From Promethearchaeota archaeon (GTDB lineage: Archaea > Asgardarchaeota > Lokiarchaeia > Sigynarchaeales > SOKP01), in the NCBI GenBank assembly GCA_016839655.1, contig JAEOTW010000047.1:1-5135 (forward strand): a stretch of DNA of 5,135 bases. The letters run 5' to 3'. The notes beneath the pieces are model-generated. The model worked only from the letters and a program-made list of their open reading frames with translations. It was not told the DNA's origin and searched no databases. Of this stretch, positions 1-5,111 are shown one piece after another (position 1 is the first letter of the stretch; every line of letters starts with the position of its first letter). A program made the position numbers and the translations under genes.

Positions 1-11
1 AGGTTAGTATA

Positions 12-530
12 TTGGATAGTGCAGTTAAAGAGAATGAAAATAAATCATTTGGTTTTGAAGAAAGGGGTATAAGTATTAAAATTGCCTTAATAGCGATTAC
101 AACTGCTTTATATACAGCATTAGGTTATATTTTCCAACCGATTAGCTTTTCAGTATTTCAATTTCGCGTAGCAGAGTTAATTGTGGGAATGTGCATTATC
201 TTTCCATTTGAAGGATTAATTGGTAAGGTTTTAGGTGTATTTTTTGTTAATCTGACATCACCTTTAGGACCTATTGATCTAATTAGTTGTATAGTAAATA
301 TTCCTGCTTTATGTTGTATCATCATTCTAAGAAATAAGATGTATTTAAAGTATTTAGGCGGTTTATTATATGCTATAATAATCTCTATATATGTTGCAAT
401 AATCTTGAATATTATTCTTAGTTTACCAATTATTGTAAATTTTTTCTACGTATTAGTTCCAGAGATAATTTTAGCCACGCTTGGTATATTACTGTTTGAT
501 ACAATTAAAAAGCGATATAATCTAGGATGA
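12..530 (+). CDS. queT: QueT-family ECF transporter S component (queuosine/archaeosine precursor uptake)
   Basis: This is a 172-residue, very hydrophobic protein. After a charged N-terminus (residues 1-19) it has about six membrane segments, near 20-40, 46-64, 66-82, 88-105, 112-135 and 140-165. The family-like signatures are QFRVAE at 50-55 and NLTSPLGPIDL at 80-90, which match the QueT pattern of an 'FR.(A/S)E' turn followed by 'N..SPLG..D'. Known members are substrate-binding S components of energy-coupling-factor transporters. They are assigned to uptake of 7-deazaguanine precursors, which in archaea would feed archaeosine in tRNA. No ECF ATPase or T component is in view, so it probably uses a shared module encoded elsewhere. 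The start is a TTG at 12; AGG at 1-3 could be the tail of a Shine-Dalgarno site. The next in-frame ATG (residue 60) would delete the first helix and the QFRVAE motif. A start further upstream, outside the window, cannot be excluded. Confidence 0.82.
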   Translation: MDSAVKENENKSFGFEERGISIKIALIAITTALYTALGYIFQPISFSVFQFRVAELIVGMCIIFPFEGLIGKVLGVFFVNLTSPLGPIDLISCIVNIPALCCIIILRNKMYLKYLGGLLYAIIISIYVAIILNIILSLPIIVNFFYVLVPEIILATLGILLFDTIKKRYNLG

Positions 531-707
531 TATTATCATCTTATTATTGAAATAACTGAACAGATTCAAAAAGAACGAAAATTTTTCTTCATTTCAAGCC
601 TCTTGAACTATGCCTTAGCAGGACATAAAACATCTCGTGATGAAATAATAAGTATGATAATAAACTTAAAGAGGAAAGGACTAAAAGTTGCGGCCGAAGT
701 AGAGTAA
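531..707 (+). other. Start-less open stretch in frame behind queT (possible gene remnant)
   Basis: Directly after the TGA of the transporter gene the same frame stays open for 58 codons and ends at TAA (705-707). The translation looks protein-like in its second half: NYALAGHKTSRDEI followed by an amphipathic stretch ending LKVAAEVE. There is no ATG or GTG before 654. The only conventional alternative start is a TTG at 603, which would give 34 residues and has no visible Shine-Dalgarno site. I do not recognise the sequence. It could be the decayed 3' end of a small gene, a small gene with a rare start, a C-terminal extension of the transporter reached by TGA readthrough, or chance. The minus strand here shows only a roughly 14-codon frame. 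Confidence 0.25.
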
Positions 708-732
708 AATTTTAAACTAAAAATTAATATTA

Positions 733-745
733 TTTTTCCTTTTTT
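733..745 (+). terminator. T-rich tract, probable archaeal terminator after queT
   Basis: The plus strand has T5, CC, then T6 about 200 bp after the transporter stop and 63 bp before the methyltransferase start. Archaeal transcription often ends at U-rich tracts without a required hairpin, and no strong hairpin precedes this one. The placement between two same-strand genes fits a terminator, but a T-run in A+T-rich DNA is weak evidence alone. Confidence 0.4.
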
Positions 746-765
746 AATTATACAATTAGCGTTCA

Positions 766-779
766 AAACAATTAATATC
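766..779 (+). promoter_or_regulatory. Weak BRE/TATA candidate for the methyltransferase operon
   Basis: AAAACAATTAATAT lies with its AT core (about 770-777) some 33 bp before the ATG at 808. That spacing suits an archaeal promoter with little or no leader. The ATG has AGGA only one base upstream (803-806), too close to be a normal Shine-Dalgarno site, which also suggests a leaderless start. The match to a TATA box is imperfect, and the TTAATTATA sequence near 744-752 is an alternative. Confidence 0.27.
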
Positions 780-807
780 GAGGGAATTTGTTATTAAAAG
801 CCAGGAT

Positions 808-2088
808 ATGGAAATAATTTTCAAATTGATATCAAATTTTATCGAAAAAAAAGTTGAATCCATACCTTTACACTTACGAAAAAATAATATTATTGTTCAT
901 TACTATAATGAGATCATTAGATTTTGGAGTAAACTGAACTTTATAATTACAAGGACATATTCTGGCTCTGAACATCTTGATGTTAATAAAAACTCTAAAT
1001 TTTTATATGCTACTTATAGAATACTATGGGAACATGCTTCTGAAGAAGAAATTATAAGAGAAATAAAAAATATCGATCTGAAATTTTTAAAAAGACTAAA
1101 ATCCTTTTCTTGGAATAAAGCTCTTATTCATAAAGATGAAGAGGAACGGCTTAGTATTAGAGAATCTATCCCTCGTTTCATGATAAATCATTTACTTCCT
1201 GTAATGGAAATAGATTTTCTTAGAGATAATGTTAATTTTATGAATAGAATAGATAATAAAATTGAAATTACTTTTCGAGTTAATAATCTTAAAAAGAACA
1301 TAAGTTCTAAGGATCTTTCAGAACAAATTAAAAGAGAATTAATTAAGCATCAGATAAAAAATCGTAAAGATATTCATATTCCAGAAATCTATTGGATACC
1401 ACTATCTCAAAAAGATAGGACAGTGAATCTTTCTCTTTACCGAGAGGGAAACCTTATATTTCAGGATAAAGCATCTGCAACTGTCATAAAAGCTTTATCT
1501 CCAAGAGAAGAAGATAAAATCTGTGATATGTGTGCTGCTCCAGGAATAAAAACAAGCTTATTAGCTCAATATATGAATAATAAAGGACGGATATTCGCTA
1601 GTGATTTTTTACTTGAAAGAGTCAAGATGATGAAGATATTACTTGACAAGCTAAATGTATTAAACACAGATATCATTAATACTGATAGTATCATTTTACC
1701 TATCCGTTTTCGAAATTATTTTGACAAAATTTTGTTAGATGCTCCCTGTACAGGCTCAGGAAATCTTTTAGCTAATCCTGAATTAAAATGGAGACAAAAT
1801 AAAAAATTCCTACAACAAAATCTAACCCTTCAAAGGAAATTAATACAAAATGCAATAAATTTACTAAAACCTGGTGGAATTTTAATGTATTCCACTTGTA
1901 GTCTTTATCCAGAGGAAGGAGAACATCTGATTTTGGATTTCCTCGATTATTTAAAACCCTTAGATTTACCAAATTGGGTATCCCCAAGTTATAAAATCAA
2001 TAATAAGACGGTACCCGGAACAGGTAGGTTATTTCCTTCAATTCATCAGACTCAAGGCTTTTTTATAGGAAAATTCAAAAAAAATTGA
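808..2088 (+). CDS. RsmB/NOP2/Sun-family RNA (cytosine-5)-methyltransferase
   Basis: This 426-residue protein carries the full catalytic core of SAM-dependent RNA m5C methyltransferases. Motif I is DMCAAPGIKT at 240-249 (SAM binding). An acidic SDF at 265-267 likely contacts the SAM ribose. Motif IV is DAPCTGSG at 311-318 with Cys314, followed by NPELKWR. Motif VI is YSTCSLYPEEGE with Cys364. In this family the motif VI cysteine attacks C6 of the target cytosine and the motif IV cysteine helps release the product; both are present. Residues 1 to about 110 are helical and probably a NusB-like RNA-binding domain. Residues 116 to about 180 (SIRESIPRF onward) match the small domain before the catalytic core, and EGNLIFQDKAS leads into motif I. 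The substrate, tRNA or rRNA, cannot be told from sequence. Motif I has Ile247 where Gly or Ser is usual. The stop overlaps a possible TTG start of the next gene, so the two are cotranscribed. Confidence 0.93.
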   Translation: MEIIFKLISNFIEKKVESIPLHLRKNNIIVHYYNEIIRFWSKLNFIITRTYSGSEHLDVNKNSKFLYATYRILWEHASEEEIIREIKNIDLKFLKRLKSFSWNKALIHKDEEERLSIRESIPRFMINHLLPVMEIDFLRDNVNFMNRIDNKIEITFRVNNLKKNISSKDLSEQIKRELIKHQIKNRKDIHIPEIYWIPLSQKDRTVNLSLYREGNLIFQDKASATVIKALSPREEDKICDMCAAPGIKTSLLAQYMNNKGRIFASDFLLERVKMMKILLDKLNVLNTDIINTDSIILPIRFRNYFDKILLDAPCTGSGNLLANPELKWRQNKKFLQQNLTLQRKLIQNAINLLKPGGILMYSTCSLYPEEGEHLILDFLDYLKPLDLPNWVSPSYKINNKTVPGTGRLFPSIHQTQGFFIGKFKKN

Positions 2089-2102
2089 TAATTACACTCA
2101 AT

Positions 2103-2915
2103 ATGTCAAAAAGGAAATTTTGGACCGTAGGACAAATCGACGCTACAGGCGTTCGAGGTCCTCACGAAAAAGAACTTGCAGATATTAGTCATGTAAAGCA
2201 TGCTCTTTTTGTAAACTTAGATAAAAACGTCCTAAAAGATATCGTCTATAATGAATTAGGTGGAATTATCGAAAATATTGGTTTTAGTGAAGATTGGACA
2301 ATTTCTATAGAAATGTTCCCTGAAGTAAATATTCATTTGGCATATAGTTATTTTGGAAATGAGTTTGGTGACGATATTGAAGCGGAATTTAAATTTTATT
2401 TTTCTGGAGAGCGTGCTTTCTGGGTACCAGGAGAAGATACCGCAACATATATCGATATTGTTGTGGATTTCATTGAAATAAAAATAAAAGAGAAGGAACC
2501 CTTTGAAAAGAATTATGAAATTAAAACAGAATTAATGGAGAAAGTATTAAAACAAAGAAGTGAACCATTTAATTTTCTGAAAGATGATGAAAAAGAAAGA
2601 TTAGCCACTTTTCTTGGTGCAAAAGTGTGGAAAGAAGCTAATGCATGGCATATAAAAAAGGAATTTTTCCCTGAAATTTTCATTGAAATTATTTGGGATG
2701 GTCAAAATGGGCTAGATATAAAATTTTCTGGGAATAATTTGTCTAAAAATATTGATAGTTATCATATTGAATTTGTTGGCATCTTCTTCCTAAATCATAT
2801 ATTAAGATTTATTACTGTTAATAATATTGACAAAAAATTACCTGATATCTGCTATATCATGTTCTCAAGGTATTATACAAAAAATGTTGGCAATTGGGAG
2901 TATAGAGTAAGATAA
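2103..2915 (+). CDS. Uncharacterised two-repeat protein, cotranscribed with the RNA methyltransferase
   Basis: I do not recognise a family for this soluble, charged protein of 270 residues from ATG 2103. It has no signal peptide, membrane segment, zinc-binding cysteines or nucleotide-binding motif. It seems to contain two copies of one alpha/beta unit. Copy 1 has LG, then W65 and WTISIEMFPEVNI, then a strand pair ending FYFSGE. Copy 2 has LG, then W182 and WHIKKEFFPEIFI, then DIKFSGN. The 15-residue core starting at Trp shares W, I, E, F, P, E and I at the same places. A TTG at 2085 would add six residues and make a 4-bp TTGA overlap with the methyltransferase stop. I prefer ATG 2103, 14 bp after that stop, because MSKRKFWTVGQ looks like a natural start; neither has a clear Shine-Dalgarno site. 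The position suggests a partner or shared regulation with RNA methylation, but nothing in the sequence proves it. Confidence 0.8.
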   Translation: MSKRKFWTVGQIDATGVRGPHEKELADISHVKHALFVNLDKNVLKDIVYNELGGIIENIGFSEDWTISIEMFPEVNIHLAYSYFGNEFGDDIEAEFKFYFSGERAFWVPGEDTATYIDIVVDFIEIKIKEKEPFEKNYEIKTELMEKVLKQRSEPFNFLKDDEKERLATFLGAKVWKEANAWHIKKEFFPEIFIEIIWDGQNGLDIKFSGNNLSKNIDSYHIEFVGIFFLNHILRFITVNNIDKKLPDICYIMFSRYYTKNVGNWEYRVR

Positions 2916-2919
2916 AACT

Positions 2920-2943
2920 AAAAAAAGATAATATAATAAAAAA
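2920..2943 (-). terminator. T-rich terminator region for the minus-strand GTPase/longin operon
   Basis: Read on the minus strand, T6 (2943-2938) and T7 (2926-2920) follow the longin gene stop within 2-25 bases. The 29-bp gap between two convergent genes is nearly pure A+T. Two U-runs right after a stop codon fit archaeal intrinsic termination. Confidence 0.5.
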
Positions 2944-2944
2944 T

Positions 2945-3508
2945 TTAAATTGTAGTCCACATTTGTGACCTTCCTTTTTTTTCTGCTCTTTTGATTTTCT
3001 TAGAGCTCTCTAAATCTGACATTATTTTCCAAATAGCTGAATTACTTAATTTAAAGTATCTCCTCAATTCTGGAGTAGACATCTTGGTACCATTTAAAAG
3101 ATTCGGGATTAGTCTTTTTATTTCATCTATTGTATTTTCATCAGAATCAGAATCTTTAGGCATCTCGGCTTCTTCGTCATTTACTTCCATTTCTGTTATT
3201 ATTCTTGATGCAATTTTGTTCAATTGTTTAATGTTAGTATCGAGATTCTTGGGTTTCATGAAAAGACAACATAGTTCCAAATCTCTAGGAAACGCAACAA
3301 TATAAAACTTATCATATAATATTGCTCTAGGCTTTTTAACTGATTCATTTCCACCACGAAAGGCTAAATAAAAATTCATTGCAAAATCGTCTAAACTTAC
3401 TCTCTTTCCTACAGCTGCGTATTCTTTTTTCCACTTAAGAAATGGCCCATCAATCATATCAAATCCAATTAAAGCGGCACCAAAGATTTCATTTTCAGTA
3501 AAATTCAT
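2945..3508 (-). CDS. Longin-like domain fused to a C-terminal winged helix-turn-helix
   Basis: This 187-residue protein has two parts. Residues 1-108 follow a longin/roadblock-like order. There are two strands (FGAALIGFD 9-17 and GPFLKWKKEY 21-30 with a DGP turn), then a helix (SLDDFAMNFYLAFR 38-51). Strands follow at 61-66, 67-74 and 78-85 (LYDKFYIVAFPRDL), and last a long helix (NLDTNIKQLNKIASRI 88-103). An acidic linker (110-129) leads to a winged helix: helix 128-139, helix STPELRRYF 144-152, recognition helix NSAIWKIMSDLES 156-168 and a basic wing KIKRAEKKGRSQMW 171-184. Longin and roadblock folds commonly bind small GTPases, and winged helices usually bind DNA. The ATG overlaps the GTPase stop (ATGA) and has a strong Shine-Dalgarno site, so the two proteins are probably partners. 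The longin call comes from predicted secondary-structure order, not residue motifs, so roadblock or another profilin-like fold is possible. The winged helix is more certain. Confidence 0.78.
   Translation of the reverse strand: MNFTENEIFGAALIGFDMIDGPFLKWKKEYAAVGKRVSLDDFAMNFYLAFRGGNESVKKPRAILYDKFYIVAFPRDLELCCLFMKPKNLDTNIKQLNKIASRIITEMEVNDEEAEMPKDSDSDENTIDEIKRLIPNLLNGTKMSTPELRRYFKLSNSAIWKIMSDLESSKKIKRAEKKGRSQMWTTI
2975..2982 (+). terminator. T8 tract, possible terminator for the plus-strand operon
   Basis: The plus strand has no T-run in the 29-bp convergent gap. The first one, CCTTCC followed by T8, lies inside the 3' end of the opposing longin gene, about 60 bp after the plus-strand stop. 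If used, the two convergent transcripts would overlap by tens of bases at their 3' ends. The tract also encodes lysines (KRAEKKGR) of the longin protein, so it may be there for coding reasons. Confidence 0.25.
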
Positions 3509-4032
3509 TCTTTTAACCTCCTCCTTACTATTACTTTATCTAATTCTTTTTTAATGATATTCATTAATTTCATACGTTCTGAAGGATTAATTGCTGTTAA
3601 TCCATACGTCTTAATATGTAGTATATCTTCGACTCTCTTAAAATCCATTCGTCCTTCTATTTTTACTAAATCCTGCTTATTAGCGATAGCAATTATAGGA
3701 CACTCTTTTCCTACAAAATGACAAGCATAATTAATTAAATCTCTCGAATTTAACACGTTTCTAGGAGTCGAGTCCGTAACAATAAAAATAATATCCGATC
3801 CTAACAAATAATCTCTAGAATAGGTTTTTAAATAACTCTGCTGGCCACCTAAATCCCACAGTCTCAATATATAATCATCAAATTTAATAGTCTTTAAATC
3901 TAATCCATGAGTGGGAAAGTATAATCGATCTATTTCATTTTTAGCTAAAAGTTTTGCCAGCGTAGTTTTTCCTGTAGCAGGATAACCTATTAATGTCACC
4001 TTGGCCAGCTTATCTATTTCAGAACTCAACAT
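3505..4032 (-). CDS. Arf-like small GTPase
   Basis: From the ATG at 4032 this is a 175-residue single-domain GTPase, the usual length for Ras-superfamily members. All G motifs are visible. The P-loop is GYPATGKTT at 16-24 with Lys22. Switch I has PT at 40-41, where Thr41 would bind magnesium. WDLGGQ at 59-64 has Gln64 where Arf1 has its catalytic glutamine. NKQD at 118-121 gives guanine specificity, and LTAIN around 145-149 is a G5 candidate. PTHGLDLKTIKF through WDLGGQ closely resembles Arf, ahead of Rab or Ras. Unlike classical Arf it lacks Gly2 for myristoylation and a long N-terminal amphipathic helix; the C-terminus is basic (VRRRLKE) without a prenylation cysteine. The frame is open upstream to an ATG at 4215, but that extension overlaps the membrane gene by 64 bp and is mostly intergenic A+T-rich DNA, so I rejected it. 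The gene is coupled to the longin/winged-helix gene, its likely effector or regulator. Confidence 0.93.
   Translation of the reverse strand: MLSSEIDKLAKVTLIGYPATGKTTLAKLLAKNEIDRLYFPTHGLDLKTIKFDDYILRLWDLGGQQSYLKTYSRDYLLGSDIIFIVTDSTPRNVLNSRDLINYACHFVGKECPIIAIANKQDLVKIEGRMDFKRVEDILHIKTYGLTAINPSERMKLMNIIKKELDKVIVRRRLKE
3517..3524 (-). promoter_or_regulatory. Strong Shine-Dalgarno site for the longin/winged-helix gene
   Basis: GGAGGAGG on the minus strand sits 8 bases before the ATG at 3508, complementary to the CCTCC at the 3' end of 16S rRNA. It lies within the last codons of the GTPase gene, where AGG AGG AGG encodes the Arg170-172 run. It is the clearest ribosome-binding site in the window and settles this start. 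With the ATGA overlap it implies coupled translation of the two genes. Confidence 0.85.
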
Positions 4033-4057
4033 TTTAAATCTTAAAATTGGATGGTTT

Positions 4058-4067
4058 ATTATTAAAG
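4058..4067 (-). promoter_or_regulatory. TATA-like box for the GTPase gene
   Basis: CTTTAATAAT on the minus strand is centred 30 bp before the chosen GTPase ATG (4032). That is the spacing of a leaderless archaeal transcript, and no Shine-Dalgarno site precedes this ATG. The same spacing is seen for the membrane gene upstream. The box is degenerate and the surrounding DNA is A+T-rich, so support is modest. Confidence 0.35.
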
Positions 4068-4124
4068 AATGAATTGTAGAAAAATATGAATCTAAATAAT
4101 ACAGACGTATTATATAGGTATTAT

Positions 4125-4134
4125 AAAAAAAAAA
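4125..4134 (-). terminator. T10 tract after the membrane-protein gene
   Basis: On the minus strand an unbroken T10 begins 18 bases after the membrane-protein stop (4152), in the 119-bp gap before the GTPase gene. It is the longest single-base run in the window and a good archaeal terminator candidate. If efficient, it would make the membrane gene a separate transcript from the GTPase/longin pair; partial readthrough is also possible. Confidence 0.5.
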
Positions 4135-4151
4135 TAAGGTATAAAGAGGAA

Positions 4152-4877
4152 TTATCGATTTTTTAACAGAAATTTTTTCATCCATTTGGGGAGTATAAAA
4201 CCCCCATACCAACAAAGAGCGCTCAATATTAAAATTAACCTAATAATAATGACTATCAGTTCATTAAATGGGACTGATGCGTCTAATAATGCCCCAACTG
4301 CGAAAGCAATATAAGCAACTATTAAAAGTTTCCCTTTAAGTTTCACTTCTGGATCTCTAGATTTCAATGAAAGATTAGCGAATAAAAAGCCAGTTACGAC
4401 CACGATTGATAAAAATATTATTAAAAACACCATTATAAAAGACCTATAATTTACATCTACTGGACCATTTAATTCACCTATTAAACTTGGATTTAAAAAC
4501 AAGAAAACGAAAAATAAGATCTCAAAGATACCTCCAATAATTGAAAATATTGAAAGAATTAATTTACGTTTTTCAGAGTACAAGAATTCAGTAAAAGCTA
4601 ATAACCAAAGAATGATAGCAAGTGGTACGAAAATATTTCCAACCAAAAAATATACTTCTGAAGGAATTCCAATCCCATTACCCAGTGCTACAAGAAAAGA
4701 GATGGATGAGGGCCACCAAGGTTCAGATATGAAAATCCACGTCAATCCAACTAAAAAATAGATCCTCTCTTTATATTTAAAATATCTCGAAAGTATTATA
4801 ATGCCAACCAAAAAGGAGATTATCACAAAACAAATAGAAAATATTCCATTTACTGTATCTATAGGAGTTAATGACAT
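4152..4877 (-). CDS. Seven-helix membrane protein, possible sensor
   Basis: This 241-residue protein has seven predicted helices, near 9-30, 39-63, 75-99, 106-128, 146-168, 182-201 and 207-229. Basic residues cluster in loop 1-2 (RYFKYKER), loop 3-4 (SEKRK), loop 5-6 (KSRDPEVKLKGK) and the C-terminus (KWMKKFLLKNR). The positive-inside rule therefore gives an outside N-terminus and an inside C-terminus, the topology of rhodopsins and other 7TM receptors. Helix 2 is broken by EPWWPSSISF (52-61). Helix 7 has no lysine for retinal, so it is not a rhodopsin. I know no enzymatic motif here. The helix pattern recalls 7TM sensor modules found in front of histidine kinases, but no output domain is attached. 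The next gene downstream on this strand is an Arf-like GTPase, so the protein could signal to it; a transporter or structural role is not excluded. The ATG at 4877 has a TATA box at the leaderless distance. Confidence 0.85.
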   Translation of the reverse strand: MSLTPIDTVNGIFSICFVIISFLVGIIILSRYFKYKERIYFLVGLTWIFISEPWWPSSISFLVALGNGIGIPSEVYFLVGNIFVPLAIILWLLAFTEFLYSEKRKLILSIFSIIGGIFEILFFVFLFLNPSLIGELNGPVDVNYRSFIMVFLIIFLSIVVVTGFLFANLSLKSRDPEVKLKGKLLIVAYIAFAVGALLDASVPFNELIVIIIRLILILSALCWYGGFILPKWMKKFLLKNR

Positions 4878-4903
4878 ATGCCAATTCTTTATTTATTTTT
4901 TTA

Positions 4904-4911
4904 GTATAAAT
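4904..4911 (-). promoter_or_regulatory. TATA box for the membrane-protein gene
   Basis: ATTTATAC on the minus strand is centred 30 bp upstream of the ATG at 4877. Initiation about 25 bp downstream would fall only a few bases before the ATG, giving a nearly leaderless mRNA. No Shine-Dalgarno site precedes this ATG, which agrees. Confidence 0.45.
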
Positions 4912-4929
4912 AAAAATTAAGAGGTTGGA

Positions 4930-4961
4930 TTATATAAATTTTGAATTTTTTTATATAAATT
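4930..4961 (+). repeat. Two exact 11-bp copies of a TATA-like element, 21 bp apart
   Basis: TTATATAAATT occurs at 4930-4940 and again at 4951-4961. The 21-bp period is two turns of the DNA helix. Both copies lie in the intergenic region between the minus-strand membrane gene and a rightward open frame. They could be alternative TATA boxes or a repeated protein-binding site. Chance recurrence in A+T-rich DNA is possible. Confidence 0.4.
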
Positions 4962-4973
4962 AATACATAAGAA

Positions 4974-4990
4974 TTTAAAGAGTATATAAA
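4974..4990 (+). promoter_or_regulatory. Best BRE/TATA promoter candidate for the rightward gene
   Basis: TATATAAA at 4983-4990 follows a purine stretch AAAGAG (4977-4982) that suits the archaeal TFB-recognition element. Initiation would be near 5010, leaving a leader of about 50 bases before the ATG at 5063. It is the third TATATAAA-type element in this region, 31 bp after the second. Confidence 0.45.
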
Positions 4991-5053
4991 AATATTAATA
5001 AAATTAATGATAGGAAGGTAGGAGCAATTAGACTTATCGTTAATAGACTTTGA

Positions 5054-5111
5054 GAAACCTTAATGCAAGCTTTTAGAGTGTCGATTATTGCATTAAAATA
5101 TAGAGGGTTTC
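5054..5111 (+). repeat. Inverted repeat over the start codon of the rightward frame
   Basis: TTAATGCAA (5060-5068) is perfectly complementary to TTGCATTAA (5088-5096) with a 19-base loop. Outside it, GAAACC (5054-5059) can pair with GGTTTC (5106-5111), leaving a 9-base bulge on the 3' side only. In RNA this would be a bulged hairpin that covers the AUG at 5063. In DNA the 9-bp arms could be a protein site. Confidence 0.45.

Noticed and set aside
1..11. Possible preQ1-type riboswitch or other leader before the queT gene
   Set aside because: Such leaders occur before some bacterial queT genes, but only 11 bases are visible here, so nothing can be judged.
528..530. TGA of queT as a selenocysteine codon
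   Set aside because: Some Asgard archaea use selenocysteine, but QueT proteins are not known selenoproteins, the residue would lie past the normal family end, and I saw no convincing SECIS-like hairpin downstream.
1772..1987. Minus-strand open frame of 71 codons
   Set aside because: It lies wholly opposite the methyltransferase catalytic core (motifs IV to VI), has no promoter or ribosome-binding site, and its translation shows no recognisable domain. It is a shadow frame.
2991..3305. Plus-strand open frame of 104 codons
   Set aside because: It is antisense to the longin/winged-helix gene, whose domains and strong ribosome-binding site are convincing. The serine/leucine-rich translation is typical of a shadow frame.
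5011..5030. GGAAGG...GGAGCA resembling the SRP RNA helix 8 loop
   Set aside because: The bases around GGAA cannot form the expected closed tetraloop stem, and no long paired flanks are visible. The likeness is limited to a purine-rich word.
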